DNA from: Desulfobacteraceae bacterium
Lineage (GTDB): Bacteria > Desulfobacterota > Syntrophobacteria > BM002
DNA: 10,557 bases
Assembly: GCA_002899795.1 (NCBI GenBank)
Contig: PPDG01000494.1
Location: 1 to 10,557, forward strand
Direction: 5' to 3'
The notes under the pieces were generated by a model. That model worked only from the letters and a program-made list of their open reading frames with translations, made no database searches and was not told where the DNA came from. Made by a program: the position numbers and the translations under genes. Below, one piece after another: positions 1 to 6,637 of this stretch (its first letter is position 1; each line of letters opens with the position of its first letter).

Positions 1-759
1 ATCTACTAGTTCGTCATCCGAGCAATCGGGTGTAAGCGGCTCATAGTTCAGGTAAGGCTTCCAATCCGGATCATTTTCCATTCCGAATTTTTCCAGGACA
101 TCGCCAATGTAGGCTATGGGGGCGCATTTATATAAGTTTGATTTATAGAGCTGCAGGGTTGGGCAGGCACAGTGTTTCTTGCTCTCGGTAATATCATCAT
201 GTTGAAACGGTTTTATCTGAGTTCCTGCCCCCTGATAGAAAACCTGGAAATTTAACTTTTGTTTGGCTTCAACATAAGGGCCCCAGCTGGATTCAGCCGG
301 TCGGACCGTATCACCAGCCCACTTTTCCAGAAGAGCCATTCCTTCCTTTACTTTATTGATTAATTTTTCGTTCTTTGTCTTTCCCGTGAACACATGCAAG
401 GATACTTGAATATTAACATGGTATTCTTGAATCAGTTCCTTTAACCAGGGACATTTTGTTATCAATATTCCGTTCGTGATGATGCGGAGTTTGGTTTCCT
501 TCTGAGAAAAAAGCCTCCTGTAGGCAATACAGATATCTTTCAAGTATGGATTCAGTAGAGGCTCGCCACCCAATAGAGAGATTCTTTTAAAATAGAGCCT
601 ATCCTTCCATGGTTTGATCCAATCGACGAGTTCTTTTACCTTAAATGGTCCGCCATAGCCATAATTCGCCAAATGATTACAGCCGTGACAGTGAAGGTTA
701 CAAGAATTGATAACATGGACGTCAAGATTGTTTACGAGCATGGGGCTCACATCATCCAT
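1..759 (-). CDS. Radical SAM protein with C-terminal cysteine cluster (3' end outside window)
   Basis: Radical SAM enzyme, read on the minus strand and running off the left edge with 253 codons visible and no stop. The 4Fe-4S/SAM motif CNLHCHGC has Cys20, Cys24 and Cys27 (CxxxCxxC). LLGGEPLLNP at residues 62-71 is the family's GGEP motif, and LRIITNG (91-97) a typical later strand. A second Cys group near the end (Cys197, Cys199, Cys212, in HCACPT...LYKCAPIAY) resembles SPASM/twitch-like auxiliary cluster regions. The start is the ATG at 759, with GAGGT about 10 bases upstream. The frame stays open for 28 further codons but offers no ATG, GTG, TTG or CTG. The substrate cannot be read from the sequence. 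The divergent neighbour is a glycosyltransferase, so a glycan or peptide modification role is possible but inferred. Radical SAM membership is very secure; subfamily is not. Confidence 0.9.
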   Translation of the reverse strand, partial: MDDVSPMLVNNLDVHVINSCNLHCHGCNHLANYGYGGPFKVKELVDWIKPWKDRLYFKRISLLGGEPLLNPYLKDICIAYRRLFSQKETKLRIITNGILITKCPWLKELIQEYHVNIQVSLHVFTGKTKNEKLINKVKEGMALLEKWAGDTVRPAESSWGPYVEAKQKLNFQVFYQGAGTQIKPFQHDDITESKKHCACPTLQLYKSNLYKCAPIAYIGDVLEKFGMENDPDWKPYLNYEPLTPDCSDDELVD

Positions 760-818
760 ATCTATTCGTACCTCGGCAAAACAAGGTAACTCCCGATTTG
801 CAACATATATGTTCCGGT

Positions 819-847
819 AGTCTAATTTAAAGCTTTTGCCATTTCAA
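819..847 (-). promoter_or_regulatory. Candidate sigma70-type promoter for the radical SAM gene
   Basis: On the minus strand TTGAAA (842-847) and TAGACT (819-824) are separated by exactly 17 bases. They match the consensus at 5 of 6 and 4 of 6 positions. The predicted start of transcription lies about 50 bases before the ATG at 759. This is a pattern match only. Confidence 0.3.
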
Positions 848-976
848 TGTATGTTTTTGACGTAAGGAAACAGTACAATAGGCCTTTACACCCTCTCCGC
901 TCTTGGCAAAAATGGGGAGAGTTGCTAAAAAGGGGTGGGAGCCGCTGGGGGCTCCAAGGAAGGACATAGGGTTTTT

Positions 977-2173
977 ATGGAATCTCGGTATTACTCCAAG
1001 AAACTGAATCGACATTTTTCCAAGCGATTAGATTTTTTGATCTACGCCCACGATGGCCGGGGACTTGGGCATGCAAGCCGAAGCATCGCCATTGGCCTAG
1101 CCCTACGCCGACTTTACCCCCACTGCAAGACATTATTTGTTTCGGGATGTAAACAGGCAGCTGCCTTGATAGGCAATGGGACTCTGGACTGGATAAAGCT
1201 CCCATCCTATGCAACCACCATTGTCAAGGGCCGAGCTGAAGGCGGTTATGGGCATTCGAATTTTTATAAGTCGGTTCTGGGCCAGTTGCGCACCGATATG
1301 TTGGCCTCAATTATGGAAATTTTCCAACCTCGAATCGTGCTAGTCGATCATGCCCCCACGGGTAAACGGAATGAGTTATTCCGTGCCCTGGAGGTTGGCA
1401 GAGATGTAGATACCCGTTGGGTCTTGGGCCTCAGAGGGATCATTGGGGATGACAAGGATGTTTGGTCAGACGCAGCGATTCAATGCTTCAAGAATTATTA
1501 CGATTTGATTTTGTGGTATGGGGATACTCAGGCTATGGGCAGTGAGTATCGCGATATTATCGCACAACGTTTCGGTGTCAAACCAGTGGAAACAGGTTAT
1601 GTCTCGAGATTAATGGAAAGCAAACATCTGATTGCCTCTGACAAGGATACCCTGGCTGGAACCATATCCATCCCTTGGGGAACTGAGGCAACATGGAAAT
1701 TCGTAAAAAAAATCTATGACGCAATAAAAGGGATCGGTGAAAGGCACGGCCCCTGGCGACTGTTTGTGGACCAAGAGAAGAAAGAGAAGATCCAGGCTCT
1801 CTTCCGAAATCTATCCTTTTGTACTGTCGATGAGGTCAGTGAAAGATATATCCCCTCTCTGGTAAACTCGAAAATGGCCATAGTGTATGCAGGATACAAC
1901 AGCATTAGCGATATCCTGGCCTCACGTATCCCAGCCGTTGTTCTCCTGCGTGACCTTAAAGACAGGGAGCAACAGACCCACGTTGACAGGCTTCTTCCAT
2001 TCATCAAAGACTACGTTACTGTCTTGACTGAATCGAACACGGACACCCAATCGCTCCAGCAGGCCTTGGAAAGCCAGCTGCACGCACCCCCCTGGCACAA
2101 TGAAATCCTTAACCTGAAGGGTGCTGAACTCTCTGCTTTGACCTTGGCGGAAGGGATTGCATGTGAAGAGTAG
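977..2173 (+). CDS. Predicted GT-B glycosyltransferase, MurG-like
   Basis: Protein of 398 residues resembling predicted glycosyltransferases of the COG4671 type, related to MurG and family GT28. The N-terminal Rossmann half opens with FLIYAHDGRGLGHASRS (residues 20-36), a Gly-rich GxGHxxR loop as in MurG-like enzymes. VLVDHAPTG (121-129) follows. The C-terminal half has KMAIVYAGYNSISDILASRIPAVVLLRDLKDREQQTHVDRL (299-339), corresponding to the nucleotide-sugar binding region with its small-residue loop and conserved E-Q. No signal peptide or membrane segment is seen, so it is probably cytosolic or peripheral. Donor and acceptor are unknown. I chose the ATG at 977, preceded by AGGG 5 bases upstream and AAGGAAGG further out. 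An in-frame GTG at 935 would add 14 residues over a small hairpin (938-943 with 950-955) and looks less likely. It is divergent from the radical SAM gene. Confidence 0.8.
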   Translation: MESRYYSKKLNRHFSKRLDFLIYAHDGRGLGHASRSIAIGLALRRLYPHCKTLFVSGCKQAAALIGNGTLDWIKLPSYATTIVKGRAEGGYGHSNFYKSVLGQLRTDMLASIMEIFQPRIVLVDHAPTGKRNELFRALEVGRDVDTRWVLGLRGIIGDDKDVWSDAAIQCFKNYYDLILWYGDTQAMGSEYRDIIAQRFGVKPVETGYVSRLMESKHLIASDKDTLAGTISIPWGTEATWKFVKKIYDAIKGIGERHGPWRLFVDQEKKEKIQALFRNLSFCTVDEVSERYIPSLVNSKMAIVYAGYNSISDILASRIPAVVLLRDLKDREQQTHVDRLLPFIKDYVTVLTESNTDTQSLQQALESQLHAPPWHNEILNLKGAELSALTLAEGIACEE

Positions 2174-2240
2174 TATGGGGTCGGGTCTCCCTGGTCAGCG
2201 TTTAGCATTTCACTATCTGCTATCACGTCGCCGAGAATAT

Positions 2241-2330
2241 GAACAGCAGAACCGCAGAATATCGAAGTGAAAAACATTTTCTTGTTTCTTTCAAAAACTT
2301 CTGCTGTTCGAAATTCCTTGTTCGATATTC
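2241..2330. repeat. Interleaved inverted repeats of TTCGATATTC type
   Basis: Two perfect inverted pairs are interleaved. The 11-base word GAACAGCAGAA (2241-2251) pairs with 2299-2309, and the 10-base GAATATCGAA (2257-2266) pairs with 2321-2330. The order A-B-A'-B' is that of a pseudoknot, not a simple hairpin. TTCGAAATTC (2307-2316) is a variant of the second word. The style is that of short dispersed repeats I recall from Desulfobacterota intergenic DNA. It lies in the 240-base gap between the convergent glycosyltransferase and thioesterase genes, where no ORF is convincing. Confidence 0.55.
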
Positions 2331-2413
2331 AAAATATAAAACAGGCTGAATCCCCCTCCGAGCTGGCCTGAGGACCAGGTTTCTAGGTCTAAATAAAATT
2401 GTATTATGCAACA

Positions 2414-2839
2414 TTAGGGTTCAGTGCTGGCTTTGGCAGCCATCTTGGCGTTGAACTTTTCTGCGTTGATTACGAACCTGTCGTGAGTGCCCTCAGAGAT
2501 AGTATCTACTCCATCGTCGGCAACGAGAGAAAAGCTCAGTTTTCTGCCCTCCACCTTTTCCAGCCTTCCTTTTACCGTGACGGTTAATCCGGGCGGTGTG
2601 GCTGCCACATGGTTTAGTTTCACCTCGATGCCCACTGTCTGCTCATCGGGCCATTCAATGTGCGGATTGATGGCCTGAATACAAGCCCATTCAAACAATC
2701 CCACCATGAACCCCGTAGCCAGCACTTTTGGCATCACCTGAAATTCGGGAGATTCTGGATAAAGGTGAGGGACTGTTTTGTTCTCAGGAACCTTGAATTT
2801 GAACTCAAATGTCAGACCGGATCTTAACGACTCTTTCAT
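2414..2839 (-). CDS. Hotdog-fold thioesterase, fluoroacetyl-CoA thioesterase (FlK)-like
   Basis: Acyl-CoA thioesterase of 141 residues, the length of FlK, the enzyme that protects Streptomyces cattleya by hydrolysing fluoroacetyl-CoA. Compared with FlK as I remember it, long blocks agree: KTVxHLYPESPEF (21-33), GFMVGLxEWAC (43-53), AATPPGLTVTV (79-89), VEGRxLS (96-102), GTHxR (117-121) and EKFNAK (127-132). The catalytic set Thr42, Glu50, His76 of FlK appears as Thr42, Glu50 and His77, and Arg120 as Arg121. Of the two lid phenylalanines, Phe33 is kept, but position 36 is Met. The start at 2839 has a strong ribosome site (GGAGGTGG, 2843-2850) three bases upstream; the 15-codon extension to 2884 is rejected. 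No signal peptide is seen, so it is cytosolic. The fold is secure. Fluoroacetate as substrate is a guess; a general short acyl-CoA is equally possible. Confidence 0.9.
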   Translation of the reverse strand: MKESLRSGLTFEFKFKVPENKTVPHLYPESPEFQVMPKVLATGFMVGLFEWACIQAINPHIEWPDEQTVGIEVKLNHVAATPPGLTVTVKGRLEKVEGRKLSFSLVADDGVDTISEGTHDRFVINAEKFNAKMAAKASTEP

Positions 2840-2842
2840 GGT

Positions 2843-2850
2843 CCACCTCC
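2843..2850 (-). promoter_or_regulatory. Strong ribosome binding site of the thioesterase
   Basis: CCACCTCC on the plus strand reads GGAGGTGG on the minus strand, ending three bases before the ATG at 2839. This Shine-Dalgarno match fixes the start of the thioesterase and argues against the in-frame ATG at 2884. Confidence 0.8.
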
Positions 2851-2889
2851 CCGTTCGTTGGTGTCCATCCAGAAACCCGAGCATCGTCT

Positions 2890-2992
2890 GTCATTCTGAG
2901 GAGTCCCGCATATGGCGGGACGACGAAGAATCTCATAACTGCTTGACAAAACTTAGATTATTCGCGGAGCTTGTCGAAGGGCTCAGAATAAC
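2890..2992. repeat. Short inverted-repeat element with GTCATTCTGAG ends
   Basis: The left end GTCATTCTGAG (2890-2900) and the right end CTCAGAATAAC (2982-2992) are inverted copies with one mismatch. Inside is a perfect 7-base hairpin, GTCCCGC (2903-2909) with GCGGGAC (2915-2921) and a five-base loop. The words GAAGAATCTCA (2925-2935) and TTAGATTATTC (2953-2963) also face each other imperfectly. Elements with this GTCATTCTGAG...GAAGAATCT style are common dispersed repeats in several anaerobic bacteria (recalled, not searched). It is about 103 bases, codes for nothing evident, and lies between the divergent thioesterase and LysR genes, possibly separating or modulating their promoters. Confidence 0.65.
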
Positions 2993-3039
2993 AATGCTTT
3001 GTTTTCGGATGGACACTAGTCAAATTATTCTTATTGCCC

Positions 3040-3116
3040 ATATTCACTATTTCTGATAATTTAATATAACTCAAATTAATAATTTTTATTATATTGATTA
3101 GCATAGCTTATTTATT
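3040..3116 (+). promoter_or_regulatory. AT-rich leader of the LysR gene with small palindrome
   Basis: The last 77 bases before the LysR gene are much richer in A and T than the surroundings. They include a 14-base palindrome ATAAT-tttt-ATTAT (3079-3092), which is the kind of site a LysR protein could bind for autoregulation. TATAAC (3065-3070) is a possible -10 box without a good -35. The palindrome is short and in AT-rich DNA, so chance is a real alternative. Confidence 0.25.
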
Positions 3117-4013
3117 ATGGAGTGGCAGCAGATCATAGGTTTCTATCAGGTAGCCAAGCTCGGGAGCTTTACCAAGGCTGGTGATGCCACATTCCGCACT
3201 CAGTCGGCACTCAGCCAGCAAATAAAAGCTCTCGAACAAGAACTTGATTGCCACCTGTTTGAGAGGATCGGCAAGCGTAAGTTGAGGCTGACCTCTGCTG
3301 GAGAGAGATTCTTTGAATTCGCAGAGGCAATCTTGGAAAGCTATGACTGTCTCAAAGAAGATTTAAGCGAGCTCCAAGGGCTGCAAAGAGGACGGTTGCG
3401 AATAGCCGCTCCTTTTACAACCCTCTATCATCTGGTTCCGGAAACACTCAAAGAATATATTATTCAATTTCCATACGTTGAACTGACTATTCTTGACCGC
3501 TCGCAGCAAGTCGTTATCGAACTGGTAAGAAATGGGGATATTGATCTTGGTTTTACGCTGGAATCAGAGGTCCCCAAAGATCTCTCTTTGCTTCGCTGGA
3601 AAAGGGTGGAAACTGTATTGATGGTACCAGTCGGCCACCCTTTGGCCGAGGCAGAGCGTGTTACCTTGAGGCAGATAGCCAAATATTCGCTTATATTGCC
3701 TCCGAAGGACCTCAGATTCACCTGTCGCAGGATACTGGAAGAGCGGTTTCAGAAACTCGGACTTGACTACCAGATCGTTATGGAATCTTCAAATGTTGAG
3801 CTGACCTCTCTCTATGTTGAGATGGGACTCGGCATTTCTTTCGCCACCGTGGTGAGGGATCTACCAGCACTGGAAAAAAGAAATCTGGCTTTCATTCCAA
3901 TGAATACATTGCTCAAACCTGACTTTATCGCTGTGGTCATGAGGAGGGACAAGGTTCTTACCTCGTACAAGAGTGCTTTCATCAACATACTATTCGGCGA
4001 AGGGGTGGATTAG
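3117..4013 (+). CDS. LysR-type transcriptional regulator
   Basis: Transcription factor of 298 residues, the standard LysR length. The N-terminal winged helix-turn-helix is clear: FYQVAKLGSFTKAGDATF (9-26) followed by RTQSALSQQIKALEQELDCHLFER (27-50) and the wing RKLRLTSAGERF (54-65). A linker helix runs to about residue 90. The effector-binding domain then starts at GRLRIAAPF (92-100) and includes GDIDLGFT (140-147), VPVGHPLAE (170-178) and the late EMGLGISFA motif. The start ATG at 3117 gives the usual distance to the helix-turn-helix; the ribosome site is weak. It is divergent from the FlK-like thioesterase 277 bases away, the classic arrangement for a LysR protein controlling its neighbour, so the thioesterase is the first candidate target (inference). 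The effector is unknown. Its TAG stop coincides with the first bases of the repeat element at 4012. Confidence 0.93.
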   Translation: MEWQQIIGFYQVAKLGSFTKAGDATFRTQSALSQQIKALEQELDCHLFERIGKRKLRLTSAGERFFEFAEAILESYDCLKEDLSELQGLQRGRLRIAAPFTTLYHLVPETLKEYIIQFPYVELTILDRSQQVVIELVRNGDIDLGFTLESEVPKDLSLLRWKRVETVLMVPVGHPLAEAERVTLRQIAKYSLILPPKDLRFTCRRILEERFQKLGLDYQIVMESSNVELTSLYVEMGLGISFATVVRDLPALEKRNLAFIPMNTLLKPDFIAVVMRRDKVLTSYKSAFINILFGEGVD

Positions 4014-4258
4014 CCCGGATGTTTTATGAATTGCAGTCGCGAGACCGTGAAACTGGGAACCCGCTTGCGGGACTGAGCGGAGCGCAGCGAGCGCGAAGAG
4101 GATGGGTGTGCCACCGGGCAACCATCCCGCGATACCGCGGGATTGGACCCGAGGCGTACCAAAACGGTACGTCGCAGGGTTCAACACCCGAGGACGCCCG
4201 GGAGGACGGTTAGATCCGCGGTCGCAGCAGGTGATTCATGAAATATCCGGGTTAGGCT
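4012..4258. repeat. GC-rich multi-hairpin element with terminal inverted repeats (MITE-like)
   Basis: A stretch of about 247 bases fills the gap between the convergent LysR and ComM genes. Its ends are inverted: CCCGGATGTTTTATGAAT (4014-4031) and the reverse complement of 4233-4250 agree at 16 of 18 bases, and AGTCGCG near the left end recurs inverted as CGGTCGC (4219-4225) near the right. Inside are perfect hairpins: CCCGC/GCGGG (4060-4071), ATCCCGCG/CGCGGGAT (4124-4143) and CGTACC/GGTACG (4155-4171). No convincing ORF is inside. The compact form, inverted ends and lack of a transposase fit a non-autonomous mobile repeat. It might also act as a two-way terminator. Both flanking genes end inside its terminal bases. 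Confidence 0.65.
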
Positions 4259-5778
4259 AAACTACGGTCCAGGCTACGGTATTGGATGGCCTCGGCTATG
4301 TGCGCTGAACTGATCTGCTCCAGTCCTTCAATATCTGCTATGGTGCGGGCTATTTTGAGAATGCGGTTGTGAGCCCTGGCGCTCAACCCCAGCCGATCGA
4401 TAGCGGTCTCCAATAGACCGTGGGAATCCTCATCCAATTTACAGAACCGTTTGAGCAGCCGGGGCGGCATCTGAGCATTGCAATAGATCTTGTGCTGCTT
4501 GAACCGCTCCTGCTGCACCATTCTGGCTGCATTTATCCTCTGCCTTATGGTTTGGGAGGATTCCCCGCTGCTTTCCTGAGCCAGGTCCTGGTACTGCACG
4601 GCCGGCACTTCCACATGAATGTCCAACCGATCCAGCAGCGGTCCTGAAATCTTGGTCCGATACCGCTGGATCTGCAAGTGAGTGCACTGGCACTGCCGCT
4701 TGTAATCGCCGTAGAAGCCGCAGGGACAAGGATTCATGGCAGCAACGGCCATGAAAGATGCTGGGTAGGTAATGGATGTGGCGGCTCGGGCAATGGTCAC
4801 CTTACCGTCTTCCATGGGTTGCCTCAAGACCTCCAGAACATTTTTGCGAAACTCCGGCATTTCATCCAGGAACAATACGCCATTGTGGGCTAGGCTCACT
4901 TCACCGGGCTTAGGAATCTGGCCGCCACCTATTAAGCCGGCATCGGAGATAGTGTGGTGGGGTGATCGGAAAGGCCGAGTTGAAATGACGGCACGCTCAC
5001 CCATTAATCCCATGATACTGTAAACCTTCGTTGTTTCCAGAGCTTCCTCAAAGGTCAGGTCAGGCAGAATGGTCGCCAGTCTTTGGGCCAACATTGTCTT
5101 ACCGGAGCCTGGTGGCCCCACCATCAACACATTGTGCCCCCCGGCAGCCGCGATTTCCAAAGCTCGCTTTACGTGTTCTTGCCCCTTCACCTCGTTGAAA
5201 TCCACATCATAGAGTGCATCTTTGGAAAATAACTTCTGGACATCAACGGTTGTAGGGGATAGTTCCTCGACGCCGTTTAAAAACTCTACTACCTGATAAA
5301 GGTGACTCGCCGCAAAGACATTCACTCCCTGCACAACCGCAGATTCTTTGCTGTTACCTTTGGGTACGATAATTCCGGCAAAACCATTATTCCTTGCTGC
5401 GAGGGCCATGGGCAACGCACCCTTGGTCTTCTTGACTTTACCATCCAGGGAGAGCTCGCCAATTATCAGATACTGCTCCAGCTTGTCCCGATTTACCAAA
5501 CCTGTCGCAGACAGGATACCCACGGCCATTGGCAGGTCAAATCCCGCCCCCTCCTTTTTTCTGTCTGCCGGAGCCAGGTTTACGGTGATGCGATGAGGCG
5601 GAAAACGGTATCCTGAGTTTTTGATCGCCGATTTCACTCGATCCTTGCTTTCACGCACTGCACCGTCAGGGAGGCCCACAGTGGCAAAGGCGGGTAGACC
5701 CATGGTGATATCTACCTCCACCTCCACAACATAGGCATCAATACCCAACACTGAACTGGAAAGGACTTTTGCAAGCAT
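4252..5778 (-). CDS. comM: YifB/ComM family Mg-chelatase-like AAA+ ATPase
   Basis: Full-length ComM/YifB protein of 508 residues. In Vibrio and Haemophilus, ComM is a hexameric helicase driving branch migration during integration of transforming DNA; in many bacteria its role is unproven. Domain order is normal. The N-terminal Lon-protease-like ChlI domain (about 1-170) has VGLPDGAVRESKDRVKSAI (34-52) and NLAPAD...GAGFDLPMAVGIL (67-89). The AAA core has Walker A GPPGSGKT (221-228), RPFRSPHHTISDAGLIGGG (268-286), Walker B LFLDEMPEF (302-310) and the sensor/arginine segment SGPLLDRLDIHVEVP (378-392). A cysteine group NPCPCGFYGDYKRQCQC (349-365; Cys351, 353, 363, 365) is the family's zinc-finger-like insert. 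The C-terminal helical domain contains LGLSARAHNRILKIARTIADIEG (463-485). The ATG at 5778 has only a weak ribosome site and sits next to a repeat. The stop lies inside the element at 4012-4258. Cytosolic. Confidence 0.95.
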   Translation of the reverse strand: MLAKVLSSSVLGIDAYVVEVEVDITMGLPAFATVGLPDGAVRESKDRVKSAIKNSGYRFPPHRITVNLAPADRKKEGAGFDLPMAVGILSATGLVNRDKLEQYLIIGELSLDGKVKKTKGALPMALAARNNGFAGIIVPKGNSKESAVVQGVNVFAASHLYQVVEFLNGVEELSPTTVDVQKLFSKDALYDVDFNEVKGQEHVKRALEIAAAGGHNVLMVGPPGSGKTMLAQRLATILPDLTFEEALETTKVYSIMGLMGERAVISTRPFRSPHHTISDAGLIGGGQIPKPGEVSLAHNGVLFLDEMPEFRKNVLEVLRQPMEDGKVTIARAATSITYPASFMAVAAMNPCPCGFYGDYKRQCQCTHLQIQRYRTKISGPLLDRLDIHVEVPAVQYQDLAQESSGESSQTIRQRINAARMVQQERFKQHKIYCNAQMPPRLLKRFCKLDEDSHGLLETAIDRLGLSARAHNRILKIARTIADIEGLEQISSAHIAEAIQYRSLDRSLA

Positions 5779-5784
5779 CTATCT

Positions 5785-5898
5785 GTCCGTTGTCTGTGGT
5801 TTATGGTCCGTGGTCCGTTGTGTAAAAGGCATAGCGCATAGGGCATGGAGCATGGGGTGTGAAGCAAAAAGGGAAACGCCATGCGCTTTGCGCTATGC
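5785..5898. repeat. GTCCGT-word repeat followed by a 20-base inverted repeat
   Basis: GTCCGT occurs at 5785, 5806 and 5813 within a run built of GTCCGTTGT-like words. Directly after it, 5829-5848 (beginning GCATAGCGCAT) and 5879-5898 form an inverted pair matching at 18 of 20 positions with a 30-base loop. The GCATAGCGCATGG style is again that of dispersed intergenic repeats. It covers the ComM 5' leader, starting only 7 bases before the ATG, so the ComM promoter must lie within or beyond it. I found no clear promoter there. Confidence 0.55.
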
Positions 5899-6145
5899 GA
5901 TTTGGAGCACACAAAGTGAACCGTAATTCCGACGGACTACGACCACTACCGGCTAGACTTTGCAGACTTAACTGTTACGTGGGGACAATGCGCCGTTATT
6001 GGGAATGATATCTGAAAATAGGGATGCTGTGCGCCAGTGCCCCTCAGTCAAAAACCATCTCATCACACTATTGATCAACGATACGTATATCAGGTTGGAT
6101 TTCTCTTCGCAAGAACAAAGGCATGGGTTTTAAAACTAGCCCGAA
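5899..6145. other. Intergenic stretch with no recognisable feature
   Basis: This rest of the 431-base gap between ComM and the CULT gene shows no convincing ORF on either strand, no tRNA-like structure, and no strong inverted repeat. It should contain the ComM promoter on the minus strand, but I could not pick one. Confidence 0.4.
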
Positions 6146-6173
6146 TTGACTTTTCTTGGGAGTTTGGTATCTT
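6146..6173 (+). promoter_or_regulatory. Candidate sigma70-type promoter for the CULT gene
   Basis: TTGACT (6146-6151, 5 of 6 consensus) and TATCTT (6168-6173, 4 of 6) are spaced by 16 bases. Transcription would begin near 6180, about 30 bases before the ATG at 6210. This supports 6210 as the start rather than the TTG at 6156, which lies inside the promoter. Confidence 0.45.
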
Positions 6174-6209
6174 ACCTGCCATTCAACCTTCCTGACTCTG
6201 GAACCAAGA

Positions 6210-6575
6210 ATGTTCAGCCTTTTTACTCCCGTCAAAGGAATTAGTGGCAATGGCGCCAAAACCTACCAGTGTGCTGGTTGTAGGACCCTGGTCACTCATT
6301 CTGACCGACTCCTACGCATAAATGCTTCCGATCGACATTTTTTTCTCAACCCGGCGGGCGTCGAATGCGACTTTTACACCTTTTCTGAGTGCCCGGGTGC
6401 CGTTGTTCATAGAGCAGCCACCGAGGTCCACACCTGGTTTCCGGGCTACCGCTGGCGAATGGCCTTCTGCCGTCACTGCGGCCAACATCTTGGCTGGCAC
6501 TATGAAGCGGTGTCGACTTTCGAACGGCCGAGAGAATTTTGGGGGATTTTGGTTTCTCATCTAATCTGTCGTTAA
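6210..6575 (+). CDS. Single-domain CULT protein (bacterial cereblon-like)
   Basis: Protein of 121 residues that is almost entirely a CULT domain, the beta-tent fold domain of human cereblon that binds thalidomide and C-terminal cyclic imide degrons. Zinc ligands are CAGC (Cys21, Cys24) and CRHC (Cys87, Cys90). The three-tryptophan cage is present in VHTWFPGYRW (73-82: Trp76, Trp82) and HLGWHY (93-98: Trp96, with Tyr98 as fourth aromatic). These correspond to human Trp380, Trp386, Trp400 and Phe402, and to the Magnetospirillum protein MsCI4. His74 and Asn47 match human His378 and Asn351. FWG (110-112) matches the C-terminal FWGLT. There is no Lon-like or DDB1-binding part, so it is not an E3 receptor. 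ATG 6210 is preferred; a TTG at 6156 is open. No signal peptide is seen. Natural ligand and role are unknown. It is flanked by divergent comM and downstream dsbD. Confidence 0.92.
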   Translation: MFSLFTPVKGISGNGAKTYQCAGCRTLVTHSDRLLRINASDRHFFLNPAGVECDFYTFSECPGAVVHRAATEVHTWFPGYRWRMAFCRHCGQHLGWHYEAVSTFERPREFWGILVSHLICR

Positions 6576-6584
6576 GCCAGATAC

Positions 6585-6600
6585 TTACTAGGCACTAGGC
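6585..6600. repeat. Tandem ACTAGGC pair
   Basis: ACTAGGC occurs twice in direct succession (6588-6594 and 6595-6601) just after the CULT gene. It is a very short tandem of the same word type found in other low-complexity intergenic repeats here. No function is evident. Confidence 0.3.
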
Positions 6601-6637
6601 AACATGCACACACAAGTCATAACACTTCGCGCATATG

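Noticed and set aside
893..921. CTCTCC/GGAGAG inverted pair upstream of the glycosyltransferase
   Set aside because: Only six bases with a 17-base loop; easily chance.
935..976. GTG start giving the glycosyltransferase 14 more residues
   Set aside because: The extension overlaps a small hairpin (938-955) and translates to a Gly-rich, atypical stretch; the ATG at 977 has a closer ribosome site.
2943..2965. Perfect TTGACA on the plus strand at 2943
   Set aside because: No acceptable -10 box follows at 15-19 bases, and it falls within the inverted-repeat element.
4019..4213. Open frame of 64 residues inside the repeat element
   Set aside because: Rich in Arg and Gly as expected of GC-rich hairpin DNA, with no ribosome site or recognisable domain.
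6156..6209. TTG start for the CULT protein
   Set aside because: It lies inside the promoter candidate, and the added 18 residues have no counterpart in the single-domain CULT proteins I recall.
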